DNA of 64,000 nucleotides from Pseudomonas entomophila. Its GTDB lineage: Bacteria; Pseudomonadota; Gammaproteobacteria; Pseudomonadales; Pseudomonadaceae. The translations under genes were made by a program, and so were the position numbers. The stretch is from positions 3,718,501 to 3,782,500 of the forward strand of contig NZ_CP063832.1 of NCBI RefSeq assembly GCF_023277925.1, in the 5' to 3' direction. This document shows positions 1-8,035 of this stretch, one piece after another (position 1 is the stretch's first letter; every line of letters starts with the position of its first letter). Under the pieces are notes generated by a model that saw only the letters and a list, made by a program, of their open reading frames with translations, was not told where the DNA came from and ran no database searches.

Positions 1-90
1 TGGGCAAGAGCTTCAGGGGCAGCGCCAGCAACAGGCCGGCTATGACGATGACCCAGCTGGCGAGGGTGATCTGACGGGGGGTGAAGGTCA
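1..90 (-). CDS. N-terminal fragment of an integral membrane protein
   Basis: An open frame on the minus strand starts with ATG at 90 and runs off the left edge. The visible 30 residues begin MTFTPRQITLASW and continue into a hydrophobic stretch of about 15 residues, consistent with a first transmembrane helix. It may be an AI-2E/PerM-type transporter, but that is a weak impression from the N-terminus only. The body of the gene lies outside the window. Confidence 0.5.
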
Positions 91-161
91 TACAGCCTCG
101 GCGGCAGACAGCGGAAGGACCCGCAGTCTGCCAGCCTTCAAGGCACAGGCATAGGCGCAGG

Positions 162-455
162 TCATTTCTTCTTCAGGCAGTCGCTCATGAAGGTCTTGCG
201 CTCATCGCCCTTCAGCGCCTTGGCCTTGGGGTCGGCGTTGCATGCTGTCATGCGTTCCTGTTGCGTCATCGGTTTGGCCGGCTCGGCCTTTTTCAGGCAG
301 GTGCTCATGAATGCCTTGCGCTCATCGCCCTTGAGCGCTTGGGTCGTGGCGTCGGCGTTGCAGGTCTTCATTTTTTCCTGTTGCGCGGTGGCGGCGAATC
401 CTTGCCCGGCGATCAACATGCCCAACACCAGCAGGGGTACGTGCAGCAGCTTCAT
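162..455 (-). CDS. psiF: PsiF-repeat periplasmic protein
   Basis: This 97-residue protein has a signal peptide (residues 1 to about 21, ending GQGFA) followed by two copies of the PsiF repeat. Each repeat carries the conserved pattern T-x-C-N-A-D then A-L-K-G-D-E-R-K-x-F-M-S-x-C-L-K. The family is named after the phosphate-starvation-inducible E. coli psiF; its biochemical role is unknown. The two cysteines per repeat could form disulfides in the periplasm (inference). The ATG at 455 is chosen over an upstream start at 512 because AGGAG lies just before it and the signal peptide begins directly there. Confidence 0.9.
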   Translation of the reverse strand: MKLLHVPLLVLGMLIAGQGFAATAQQEKMKTCNADATTQALKGDERKAFMSTCLKKAEPAKPMTQQERMTACNADPKAKALKGDERKTFMSDCLKKK

Positions 456-518
456 GGAGTGGTCTCCTTGCCTGCGCGCCCGATGCGCGCTCGTCGAGCA
501 GAGTGTAGACAAGTTTTC

Positions 519-1307
519 TTACATCTCCGTGCGGGCACGGCGCCGGTATTGCTCCGGCGTGCAGTTGGCCTGGCGCTGGAACATGGCGATGAAGGCCGAG
601 GCGCTGCTATAGCCGAGGTCGAAGGCGATGGCCTGGATCGACAGCCCCGCTTCCAGGGCCTCGATGGCGCGCAGGAAGCGCAGGCGTAGGCGCCACTCGC
701 CGAAACTGATCCCCAGCTCGTGCAGGAAACGTCGGGCCAGGGTGCGCTCGCTGACATGCACCTGGGCCGCCCAGTCGGCCAGCGGCCGGTTGTCACCAGG
801 CTCTGCCTGCAACGTCTCGAGCACCTGGCGCAGGCCCTCGCTGCGGGCGAACGGCAGGTAGCAGGTTTGGGTCGGGGCCAGGTGCAACTGGTCGATCAGC
901 ACTTGTACAAGGCGTTGGTCGCGCGCGTCCTGGGCCACATGGAGGTCGCGGCGGGCAAAGTCGCCGAGGATCGCCTTAAGGATGTCGCTGATCACCAGGC
1001 TGCAGGGCTGCGTCGGCAGCTCGGCGCACAGGCTGCGCTCCAGGTAGACCGAACGGTAGATGATGGCCTGGGGGTTGTAGCAGCCGTGCTCGGTGCCTGG
1101 CGGCACCCAGACGGCATAGTGCGGCGGCGAGATGAAGCGCTGGCCTTCGACATCCAGGTGCATCAGGCCATGGGAGGCGTAGTTGAGCTGGCCCCACGGG
1201 TGGCGGTGTGGCGGGCTGTGGGTATCGGCGCCGAATTCGTCGTAGCGGAAGTAGACCGGCGCGGGGAGCTGGTCGAACCGGGGGATGTCGAGGTACTTGC
1301 GGGCCAT
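519..1307 (-). CDS. AraC-family transcriptional regulator with N-terminal cupin
   Basis: The 262-residue protein has an N-terminal AraC-type cupin (about residues 10-90, with H-R-H at 35-37 and G-T-E-H near 73). It is followed by the two helix-turn-helix motifs of an AraC DNA-binding domain (about 170-210 and 220-257; the second contains A-x-D-L-G-Y-S-S-A-S-A-F). It is divergent from the EamA transporter gene at 1431, the usual layout for a regulator of an exporter. A 7-bp inverted repeat (TTGTCTG / CAGACAA) lies in the shared promoter region. The effector is unknown. Confidence 0.9.
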   Translation of the reverse strand: MARKYLDIPRFDQLPAPVYFRYDEFGADTHSPPHRHPWGQLNYASHGLMHLDVEGQRFISPPHYAVWVPPGTEHGCYNPQAIIYRSVYLERSLCAELPTQPCSLVISDILKAILGDFARRDLHVAQDARDQRLVQVLIDQLHLAPTQTCYLPFARSEGLRQVLETLQAEPGDNRPLADWAAQVHVSERTLARRFLHELGISFGEWRLRLRFLRAIEALEAGLSIQAIAFDLGYSSASAFIAMFQRQANCTPEQYRRRARTEM

Positions 1308-1329
1308 GCTGTCTGCTTCGCGGGGTGGC

Positions 1330-1365
1330 TTGTCTGGATGGAAGTATAGGTTTTTATACAGACAA
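1330..1365. promoter_or_regulatory. Inverted repeat between araC-type and EamA genes, possible operator
   Basis: TTGTCTG at 1330-1336 is matched by its reverse complement CAGACAA at 1359-1365, with a 22-bp AT-rich spacer containing TATACA. It lies in the 123-bp region between two divergent genes, so it is a reasonable binding site for the regulator encoded at 519-1307. This is inference from position and symmetry only. Confidence 0.35.
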
Positions 1366-1430
1366 TCGATAATACCGAGCCATCAGGGGCCGCCCTGCGG
1401 CCCCACTCTGTCACTGTGAGTACCCGTTGC

Positions 1431-2303
1431 ATGAACTACCTCTTCCCCCTCATCGCCATCCTCATCTGGGCCGGTAACACCGTGGTCACCAAGATGTCCG
1501 CCGGGGCCATTTTCCCCGCCGAGATCGGCTTCTACCGCTGGCTGCTGGCCGGCCTGTTGTTCACCCCCTTCCTGTTGCCCCAGACTTGGCGCAACCGCGC
1601 GGCCATCCGTCCGCACCTGGGCAAGATCCTGGTGTTGGGCGTGCTGGGCATGGCCATCTACCAAAGCCTGGCGTATTTTGCCGCCGGCATCACCAGCGCC
1701 ACCAACATGGGCATCATCCTGTCGTTGATGCCGTTGATGTCACTGGCCCTGTCCATCGCCTGGCTCGGCCAGCGCCTGAGCTACGGCGCGCTGCTGGGCG
1801 CGGTGGTGTCGTTCTTCGGCGTGCTGGAAGTGGTCTCGGCCGGGCAGCCCGGCGTGTTGCTGCACCAGGGGCTGAACAGCGGCGACCTGATGATGCTGGT
1901 GGCCACCTTGGCATATGCGCTGTACAGCTTCCTGCTGAAGAAATGGCAGTTGCGCCTGCCGCCGCTGCAACTGCTGTACTTGCAGGTACTGGTGGCGATC
2001 CTGGTGCTGCTGCCGCTGTTCCTGATGTCGCCCAAGACTGGTTTGAACGGCCACAACATTGGCTTGGTGCTGTATGCCGGCCTGCTGGCCTCGATGGTCG
2101 CGCCACGGGTATGGATGCAGGCTGTGCACCGCCTGGGGCCGAGCCGCACGACGCTGTTCTTCAACCTGCTGCCGGTGGTCACGGCGGTGATCGCGGCCGT
2201 AGTGCTGGATGAGCAGTTGGCCAGTTATCACCTGGTCGGTGGCCTGTTGACGTTGGTCGGCGTGCTGCTGGCCGAGCGCTGGACCACGCCGGTGCGGCGT
2301 TGA
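1431..2303 (+). CDS. EamA-family (DMT superfamily) exporter
   Basis: A 290-residue polytopic membrane protein with about ten hydrophobic segments arranged as two EamA repeats. The first repeat opens with the typical LIWAGNTVVTK. Such proteins export small metabolites or amino acids across the inner membrane; the substrate here cannot be read from sequence. The ATG at 1431 puts the first helix at the N-terminus. A GTG at 1416 in the same frame would add five residues, and neither start has a clear ribosome-binding site. It is divergently paired with an AraC regulator. Confidence 0.88.
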   Translation: MNYLFPLIAILIWAGNTVVTKMSAGAIFPAEIGFYRWLLAGLLFTPFLLPQTWRNRAAIRPHLGKILVLGVLGMAIYQSLAYFAAGITSATNMGIILSLMPLMSLALSIAWLGQRLSYGALLGAVVSFFGVLEVVSAGQPGVLLHQGLNSGDLMMLVATLAYALYSFLLKKWQLRLPPLQLLYLQVLVAILVLLPLFLMSPKTGLNGHNIGLVLYAGLLASMVAPRVWMQAVHRLGPSRTTLFFNLLPVVTAVIAAVVLDEQLASYHLVGGLLTLVGVLLAERWTTPVRR

Positions 2304-2334
2304 CAGAGGGGGAGCGCTACGTGCCCAAGGTTGG

Positions 2335-3225
2335 TCACAAGCCGGCAGCCTTGAGCCGGGCGGCGTGCTCGGTAAACAACCGTACTGGCTCGGCGCCCTT
2401 GCCCACCGCGCCGAGGGACTGGTTGACGATGTCCAGGTGATCGAGCGGATAGTCGTCACCGATCACCTGGCCCAGGTGCGAACTGAAGCGCCCGACCATG
2501 CCATCGCACTGCCCCTTCTCCCTGACGAAGCTGCGGGCGAACAGGCGGCAGAAGTAATTGCTGCCGTCGAAGCGGTTCAGGCCCTGGTCGCTGCGCCCCG
2601 GCTGCAGGGTGCCGGACCAGGAGTAGTAGCGCACCCCGTTCACTGCGGGCGGCCCCTCGCCACCCCAAACCTGCGGCAGCCCCTGTGGATAAGCCTGGTT
2701 GAACAGCGCCACACCGGCGCTGGTCAGCGACTGGTGCGAGGCATGCACATCGATCGGTAACGGGTCGCGGCGCCAGCCGGTCTCCAACCAACCCAGCAGC
2801 ACGGCAACGCCATGCAGCACCGCCTTGAGGATACGCCCCAGGGGTGAGCCGCCCGGCGCCGTGCGCTCCAGGTGGTCGGCCAGCTCGGAGCCCTGGTTGG
2901 GGCCGGCCACCGAGGTCACCGAGGCCACCCGGTCGGGGCGCTTCGCGGCCGCGTAGCGTGCACTCAGCGCCCCCTGGCTATGCCCGATCAGGTTGACCTT
3001 CTCGGCCCCTGTGCGTTGGCAGATCTCCTCGATGATGCCCAGCAACTGCTCGCCGCGCACTTCGCTGGAATGCAGCGGCGACACCTGCACCGGAAACACC
3101 TGCGCGCCACCTCGGCGCAACGCCGGGACGATGCCGAACCAATAGGGGTACAACAATGCCCGCACAAAACCGAGCATGCCCGGCACCAGCACCAGTGGAT
3201 AACGCGTGGCCAGTTCCTGGCTCAT
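2335..3225 (-). CDS. Triacylglycerol lipase/esterase (alpha/beta hydrolase)
   Basis: The 296-residue protein matches the Pseudomonas lipase family I pattern. The N-terminal PLVLVPGMLGF provides the oxyanion region, the nucleophile elbow is G-H-S-Q-G (Ser83), and the probable catalytic Asp241 (C-D-G-M-V-G) and His263 (D-H-L-D-I-V-N-Q) follow at family spacing. Unlike secreted LipA it has no obvious signal peptide, and no lipase foldase gene lies nearby. Secretion, if any, must therefore use another route, or the enzyme is intracellular. The open frame continues far upstream, but only the ATG at 3225 gives a family-like start. Confidence 0.88.
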   Translation of the reverse strand: MSQELATRYPLVLVPGMLGFVRALLYPYWFGIVPALRRGGAQVFPVQVSPLHSSEVRGEQLLGIIEEICQRTGAEKVNLIGHSQGALSARYAAAKRPDRVASVTSVAGPNQGSELADHLERTAPGGSPLGRILKAVLHGVAVLLGWLETGWRRDPLPIDVHASHQSLTSAGVALFNQAYPQGLPQVWGGEGPPAVNGVRYYSWSGTLQPGRSDQGLNRFDGSNYFCRLFARSFVREKGQCDGMVGRFSSHLGQVIGDDYPLDHLDIVNQSLGAVGKGAEPVRLFTEHAARLKAAGL

Positions 3226-3348
3226 CACCTTGCCCTCTTCCGTGAACAGACCGGCCCACCCTACAGCGTGATCGAAGACAAGCGCAATCGAACTCCCGGC
3301 GCGCCGCGCGGTTCCAAGCAGAACAGACCCTGAGCAAGGAGCGGGACC

Positions 3349-3690
3349 ATGTACAAGCGAACCCTGGCCATCCTTCTGGCAAGCGCGACCCTCGCTGCCT
3401 GCGGCAGCCGCCCGGAAAACCCGGTGGACTACGTCACCTACCGCGACGAGCCGCTGGTCAAGCAGGTCGAGCACGGCATGACCATGCAGAAGGTCATCGC
3501 CATCGGCGGCAGCCCGTCGAAGGTCATCGACCTGCCCCACGGTGGCACCTGCAACGACTACATCCTCAACCGCGATGGCCACCAGCAGCCCTACTACGTG
3601 CGCTTCGACGCCACCGGCCATGTCGACGCCAAGGGCTTCAAGACCTGCAAGCAACGCCAGCAAGACAGCGACGCCGTACCCGGTGCCTGA
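3349..3690 (+). CDS. osmE: OsmE-like outer-membrane lipoprotein
   Basis: This 113-residue lipoprotein has a lipobox L-A-A-C with Cys18, followed by a SmpA/OmlA-type domain (about 25-100). That domain contains M-T-x-x-K-V-I-A-I-G-G-x-P-S and a C-N-D-Y-I-L motif, as in OsmE, the osmotically inducible lipoprotein. AAGGAG sits well placed before the ATG. It is transcribed in the same direction as the ferritin-like gene 28 bp downstream, so the two may be a stress-responsive pair (inference). Confidence 0.87.
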   Translation: MYKRTLAILLASATLAACGSRPENPVDYVTYRDEPLVKQVEHGMTMQKVIAIGGSPSKVIDLPHGGTCNDYILNRDGHQQPYYVRFDATGHVDAKGFKTCKQRQQDSDAVPGA

Positions 3691-3717
3691 CCCTACCCAA
3701 TGCCTACGGAGATGAAC

Positions 3718-4245
3718 ATGAGCGTTGAACTGACCGATGTGAAGACCCTGCGCGCCCGCGCCCGCAAACATGTCGAGCAAGGGGCGGTGACCGAGGGTTA
3801 CCACGCCGACCGCGAAAAGATCCTGCGCCTGCTCAACGAGTCGCTGGCCACCGAGCTGGTCTGCACCCTGCGCTACAAGCGCCACTACTTCATGGCCAGC
3901 GGCATCAAGGCCAGCGTCGCCGCCGAGGAGTTTCTCGAACATGCCAATCAGGAAAGCGAACATGCCGACCGGCTGGCCGAACGCATCGTGCAACTGGGCG
4001 GCGAGCCGGACTTCAACCCGGACAACCTGAGCAAACACTCCCACGCCCAGTACGTGGCGGGCGAGTCGCTGAAGGAGATGGTGCTGGAGGACCTGGTGGC
4101 CGAGCGCATCGCCATCGACAGCTACCGCGAGATCATCCAGTACATCGGTGACAAGGACCCGACCACCCGGCGCATCTTCGAGGATATCCTGGCCCAGGAA
4201 GAGGAACACGCGGACGATATGTCCGATCTGTTGAAAGGTTTGTGA
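3718..4245 (+). CDS. Ferritin-like / bacterioferritin-type protein
   Basis: A 175-residue four-helix ferritin-like protein. The helices carry likely di-iron ligands: Glu46 in L-A-T-E-L-V, E-x-x-H at 79-82, Glu129, and a second E-x-x-H at 161-164. The family includes bacterioferritins and Dps-like iron-storage or oxidative-stress proteins, so it probably oxidises and stores iron in the cytoplasm. The ATG at 3718 is preferred over ATGs at 3700 and 3712 because GGAG at 3708-3711 is correctly spaced for it. No haem-ligand methionine equivalent was confidently placed. Confidence 0.85.
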   Translation: MSVELTDVKTLRARARKHVEQGAVTEGYHADREKILRLLNESLATELVCTLRYKRHYFMASGIKASVAAEEFLEHANQESEHADRLAERIVQLGGEPDFNPDNLSKHSHAQYVAGESLKEMVLEDLVAERIAIDSYREIIQYIGDKDPTTRRIFEDILAQEEEHADDMSDLLKGL

Positions 4246-4261
4246 ATGCCGGCACGCCCCT

Positions 4262-4346
4262 TGTAGGAGCGGCCTCAGCCGCGAACACCGGCGTCGCCGG
4301 TGCCAACCACCGTGTTGCCTGCTTCGCGGCTGAAGCCGCTCCTACA
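4262..4346. repeat. REP palindrome pair (degenerate)
   Basis: GTAGGAGCGGCCTCAGCCGCGAA is followed after about 40 bp by its inverted partner ending GCCGCTCCTAC, forming a BIME-like unit between two convergent genes. It can fold into a long hairpin and may act as a bidirectional transcription or mRNA-stability boundary. Confidence 0.8.
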
Positions 4347-4347
4347 G

Positions 4348-6408
4348 TTACCGCTTCGCCGCTGCCGGTACCTTGCCGGTCTTCATCTGCTGCAACAAGG
4401 GCGTGCACTGGTTCGGCGCATCGCCACTGCTCGGCGCAATCAATGCCAGCAACCCGGCGGCCGGCCCGACCACCACGCCAAGCGCCACCATCCCCGCCCC
4501 ACGCAATGCCAGTGGCACCGCCTGCACGCCGGCGCTGGGCTTGGCGAACGGCCCACGCACATACAGCGGTGAGCGTAGCGAGAACAGCCGCACGCCCTTG
4601 GACTCGGGGGTGATCTTCAGGTCCAACTGCTCGCTGGCGAAGTTGGCCGTACCGTTGATGTAGATGATCGCGTTCTCGGTGTCGAAGACGAACAACCGCG
4701 TGGTCGCCAGGCCATTCTTGAACCCAACGTCGGCCGCGGCGCAATTGATCTTCACGTCCTCATCGCCGAACAGCTTGCCGACCACGTAGTTGCCCACGTT
4801 GAGCCCGGCGATCTCCATCAGGCCACGGCTGATGGCGCCATCGTTCATCAACAGGCGCAGGTCGCCGTTGGCGGTGCCCAGCAACGCCGCCACCGAGTTG
4901 CCGCGCCCGCTGATGTCGGCGTCGCCGTTGAGTTCGCCGAAGCTGGTCTGCATCGGCGCAAATCCGGGGAACAGTTGCTTGAGCTTGAAACCGCGCGCGC
5001 TCAGCTGGGCACGGCCTTGCAGCGGTGCGTTGCGCCCGTCCAGGCGGATATTGGAGTCGAGGGTGCCACCGGCCACGCCGAAACGCAGCGGCTCCAGGCG
5101 CAGCAAACCGTCTTCGAGGATCACATGGGCAGAGAGGTCCTTGAACGGCAGCTTCTCACTGTGGACGATGCGCTTGCCGGCAAAGCTGACGTCGGCATCC
5201 ATGGCCCGCCAGCGCTCGGTACGGAATTCCTCCACCGGCAACACCTTGCCCGCCGGCTGCTTGCTGGCGCCACCGCGCGCCTTCTGCGCGCTGTTGGAGT
5301 CGGCGCCGATCAACGGCGCCAGGTCCTTGAACAGCAGCTGGTTCGAGACCAGCTTGCCCGACAGTTTCGGCCGCGGCTGGCTGGCGACGAAGGCCAGGTC
5401 GCCATGGATATCGCTGTCGCCGATCTTGCCGTTGAAGCCTTCGTAGCGGAACTGCGCGCCTGCTGGATCGTGCAAGTTGGCGATCAGGTGGCCGTCGGTG
5501 GAATAGGCTGGGGTGTCCGGCAGGGTCACGCCGGTCAGCGGGTAGAGGTTGCCCAGGCTGCTGCCGGAGAGCGCCAGGCGCAAGTCCAGGGCGCCCAGGT
5601 TGCGTGGATCGGTCAGGGTACCTGCCAGGACCACGCGGGTATCGCCGATGCGTGCATCGGCCTGCAGCGGGAAGGGCTGGCTGGCATCCTGCAGCGCAAG
5701 CAACCCGCCGATCTTGCCGGTGGCGGCCACCGCCTGGCCTTTGTAGCGACCCTGGGCCTTGAAGCCAAACGCATAATCCTGGGCCTTGCCGGCTTTCTCG
5801 GCGCGCTCCTTGCCGACGATATCGCTGAACGGGATCGGCTTGCCCAGCGGGTCGACCTGCACCTTCATGCTGGTCTTCAGGGTTTGGTCATCGAAACTGA
5901 CAGTGCCCTGGTCGAAACCGATGGCGCCGATGTCCAGCACCCATTTAGAGGGCGGGGCATTTTCGTCCTTTGGCCCGAGGTCGAAGACCCAATTGGCGCG
6001 GCCGTCGGCCAGGCGGGTGAGGCTGGCGCTGGGCTTGACCAGGTCGATACGCGGGATGCTGATGCGCTGGACGATCAGTGGCAGTGGCGACAGGCGGAAC
6101 TCCACGCGCTCCAGCCCGACCATCCGTGGCTCCTTGAGCCAATCGGGGTTGCCGAGCGTGAGCGCTTCGGCGGTAAAGTGCGGCCAGGGCACGAAAGCCC
6201 GCCAACCGCCTTCTTCAGGTTCGGTACGCCAGTGGACAGCCAGGTTGCCATTGATCGCGAAGGGGCGATGCAGGGCTTCGGAGACCTTCTCGTTGAGCAA
6301 CGGCTTGGCCCGGTTCCAGTCGAAGGTGGCGATCACCACCACCAGGATCGCCAGCACGGTGACCAGGGTGGCGAAGGTCCAAAGGAGGATTCTGGCGGGG
6401 CGCGTCAT
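4348..6408 (-). CDS. AsmA-family protein
   Basis: The 686-residue protein has one N-terminal transmembrane helix (about residues 7-28) and a long periplasmic portion with AsmA-family features. These are an N-terminal AsmA domain (F-D-W-N-R-A-K-P-L-L-N near 30) and a C-terminal AsmA_2-like region with repeated beta segments. AsmA-like proteins are thought to bridge the periplasm and help move phospholipids to the outer membrane; the exact role here is inferred from family. GGAG precedes the ATG at 6408. No operon partner is visible. Confidence 0.85.
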   Translation of the reverse strand: MTRPARILLWTFATLVTVLAILVVVIATFDWNRAKPLLNEKVSEALHRPFAINGNLAVHWRTEPEEGGWRAFVPWPHFTAEALTLGNPDWLKEPRMVGLERVEFRLSPLPLIVQRISIPRIDLVKPSASLTRLADGRANWVFDLGPKDENAPPSKWVLDIGAIGFDQGTVSFDDQTLKTSMKVQVDPLGKPIPFSDIVGKERAEKAGKAQDYAFGFKAQGRYKGQAVAATGKIGGLLALQDASQPFPLQADARIGDTRVVLAGTLTDPRNLGALDLRLALSGSSLGNLYPLTGVTLPDTPAYSTDGHLIANLHDPAGAQFRYEGFNGKIGDSDIHGDLAFVASQPRPKLSGKLVSNQLLFKDLAPLIGADSNSAQKARGGASKQPAGKVLPVEEFRTERWRAMDADVSFAGKRIVHSEKLPFKDLSAHVILEDGLLRLEPLRFGVAGGTLDSNIRLDGRNAPLQGRAQLSARGFKLKQLFPGFAPMQTSFGELNGDADISGRGNSVAALLGTANGDLRLLMNDGAISRGLMEIAGLNVGNYVVGKLFGDEDVKINCAAADVGFKNGLATTRLFVFDTENAIIYINGTANFASEQLDLKITPESKGVRLFSLRSPLYVRGPFAKPSAGVQAVPLALRGAGMVALGVVVGPAAGLLALIAPSSGDAPNQCTPLLQQMKTGKVPAAAKR

Positions 6409-6748
6409 GCGGGGCTCTCCTGACTGCAGGGCTCGAAGCGGGTGTCGCGATGGCACTTAGTATGTCGGACTGATGAAAACCCGTCGGGTTTAATCCGGAC
6501 GGCCATGATAACGAAGTTTTCCTGACGCTTTTCTCAACTTTGGGTCGACGGACGGCCACGGTGTTACCAGGCCAAAGGCTCGCACACAGGTTGATCGCCA
6601 CCCCACAAGCACCGCGGTAGAGCCGTTGCAACTCAGTATCAATCCCGTCGATTGTCACCATTATCCCGATGAACTTCTCTCTGGCGTTACCGGGCGTAGC
6701 ATTGGCTCCGTACCCACTTTCCCAGCCCCCCAGAGGAGCACCGAGATC
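6409..6748. other. Intergenic region between divergent asmA-like and repeat-protein genes
   Basis: This 340-bp stretch has no credible gene. It contains a short perfect palindrome AAACCCG-T-CGGGTTT (about 6477-6491) and a good GAGGAG ribosome-binding site at its right end for the gene at 6749. It must contain the promoters of both flanking divergent genes, but I could not assign -35/-10 boxes with confidence. Confidence 0.5.
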
Positions 6749-7204
6749 ATGAAACGCCATCTGCTGCTGAGCCTGACCCTGTCCGTCCTTGCCGCCAACG
6801 CCTTCGCCCTGCCGGCCGAAGACCAGCACCTGAGCGCCGAATCGCGCTCCAGTGCCGCGACCGTCGCCCAACCGCTGAACACCCTGGCCGAAGGCGGCGC
6901 CGAACGCCTGCAAGAACGTGCCGGACGCTTGGCGGAAGGGGGTTCTGACCGTCTGATCGAACGCACCAACCGTGTAGCCGAAGGTGGCTCGGACCGTCTG
7001 ATCGAGCGCAACAACCGTGTAGCCGAAGGTGGCTCGGACCGTCTGATCGAGCGCAACAACCGTGTAGCCGAAGGTGGCTCGGAGCGTCTGATCGAACGCA
7101 ACAACCGTGTAGCCGAAGGTGGCTCGGATCGTCTGACCGAACGCAACAACCGTGTAGCTGAAGGTGGCTCGGATCGTCTGGTCGAACTCAGCCGTGTGAG
7201 CTGA
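6749..7204 (+). CDS. Secreted protein of seven 15-residue tandem repeats
   Basis: The 151-residue product has a signal peptide (1 to about 20, ending NAFA), a 26-residue linker, and then exactly seven tandem units of 15 residues filling residues 47-151. The consensus is A-E-G-G-S-D-R-L-I-E-R-N-N-R-V. Units 3 and 4 are identical at protein level, while the first and last are diverged. The regular GG turn plus amphipathic Arg/Glu-rich half suggests a repetitive extracytoplasmic structure. I do not recognise a characterised family. A strong terminator follows at 7254. The gene is monocistronic, with GAGGAG upstream of the ATG. Confidence 0.85.
   Translation: MKRHLLLSLTLSVLAANAFALPAEDQHLSAESRSSAATVAQPLNTLAEGGAERLQERAGRLAEGGSDRLIERTNRVAEGGSDRLIERNNRVAEGGSDRLIERNNRVAEGGSERLIERNNRVAEGGSDRLTERNNRVAEGGSDRLVELSRVS
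6887..7201 (+). repeat. 45-bp coding tandem repeat, 7 units
   Basis: Seven in-frame 45-bp units encode the 15-residue repeats of the gene at 6749. The central units are nearly identical at DNA level (for example the repeated CGTGTAGCCGAAGGTGGCTC), so unit number is expected to vary between strains by slippage or recombination. Confidence 0.9.
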
Positions 7205-7253
7205 TCACCATGGCCGAGAACAACAACCCGCCCCACTGCGCCAGCTCCCCTCC

Positions 7254-7286
7254 AAGCCCGGTCCATTGACCGGGCTTTGTTTTTTT
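7254..7286 (+). terminator. Rho-independent terminator
   Basis: A perfect 10-bp stem AAGCCCGGTC / GACCGGGCTT with a 4-nt loop is followed by TGTTTTTTT. It ends the repeat-protein transcript before the TetR-type gene. Confidence 0.92.
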
Positions 7287-7326
7287 ATCCAGAATGCCCA
7301 GCCGTACAGTCACAGAATCCTGCCCC

Positions 7327-7959
7327 ATGCTGCCGCGCGCCGAACAGAAGCTACAAACCCGCCAGGCCCTGCTGGATGCCGCCTGCTTGCTCATGGAGAG
7401 CGGCCGTGGCTTCGGCAGCATCAGCCTGCGCGAGGTGGCCAAGGCCGCCGGCATCGTGCCCACCGGTTTCTACCGCCACTTCCCCGACATGGACGCCCTG
7501 GGCCTGGCCCTGGTCGCCGAGGTCGACACCACTTTCCGCCAGACCATCCGCCTGGTGCGGCACAACGAGTTCGAACTCGGCGGCATCACCGACGCCTCGG
7601 TGCGCATCTTCCTCGACGTGGTCGTCGCCCACCGGGCACAGTTCCTGTTCCTCGCCCGCGAGCAGTACGGTGGCTCGCAAGCCGTGCGCCAGGCCATCGC
7701 CCGCCTGCGCCAGGACATCAGCAACGATCTGGCCACCGACCTGGCCCGCATGCCACGCTGGCAGCACCTCGACGGCGCCGCCCTGGCGGTGATGGCCGAC
7801 CTGGTGGTCAAGACCGTGTTCGCCACCCTGCCCGAGCTGATCGACAGCCCCGAGCCGGGTTATCCACAGGCCTTGTCACCACAGGAAAAAATCACTCAGC
7901 AGCTGCGCTTCATCTTTGTCGGCGCGCGGCACTGGCAGGGCCTGGGTAATCCCGGCTGA
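7327..7959 (+). CDS. desT: DesT/FabR-like TetR-family fatty-acid regulator
   Basis: This 210-residue TetR-family repressor has its helix-turn-helix at about residues 28-55, with S-L-R-E-V-A-K-A-A-G-I-V-P-T-G-F-Y-R-H-F. The whole protein strongly resembles Pseudomonas DesT and enterobacterial FabR, which sense the unsaturated/saturated acyl-CoA balance and repress fatty-acid desaturase or unsaturated-fatty-acid genes. In P. aeruginosa desT is followed by desC-desB. Here the next gene is an AGE-family epimerase, so the targets must lie elsewhere. ATG 7327 fits the family N-terminus better than the in-frame ATG at 7294; no clear Shine-Dalgarno is seen. Confidence 0.82.
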   Translation: MLPRAEQKLQTRQALLDAACLLMESGRGFGSISLREVAKAAGIVPTGFYRHFPDMDALGLALVAEVDTTFRQTIRLVRHNEFELGGITDASVRIFLDVVVAHRAQFLFLAREQYGGSQAVRQAIARLRQDISNDLATDLARMPRWQHLDGAALAVMADLVVKTVFATLPELIDSPEPGYPQALSPQEKITQQLRFIFVGARHWQGLGNPG

Positions 7960-8035
7960 CACCTTCGCCCGCACCCACGAACCCCTCCCCACTTCTGCTA
8001 CCATGGCGCCCTGCCCGACCGTCACGAGCGCCACC

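Noticed and set aside
3226..4209. Upstream extension of the lipase frame to 624 codons
   Set aside because: The added part is antisense to osmE and the ferritin-like gene and has no protein features; the family start is at 3225.
6887..7201. CRISPR interpretation of the 45-bp repeats
   Set aside because: Repeats are contiguous, in frame and encode a regular peptide; there are no unique spacers.
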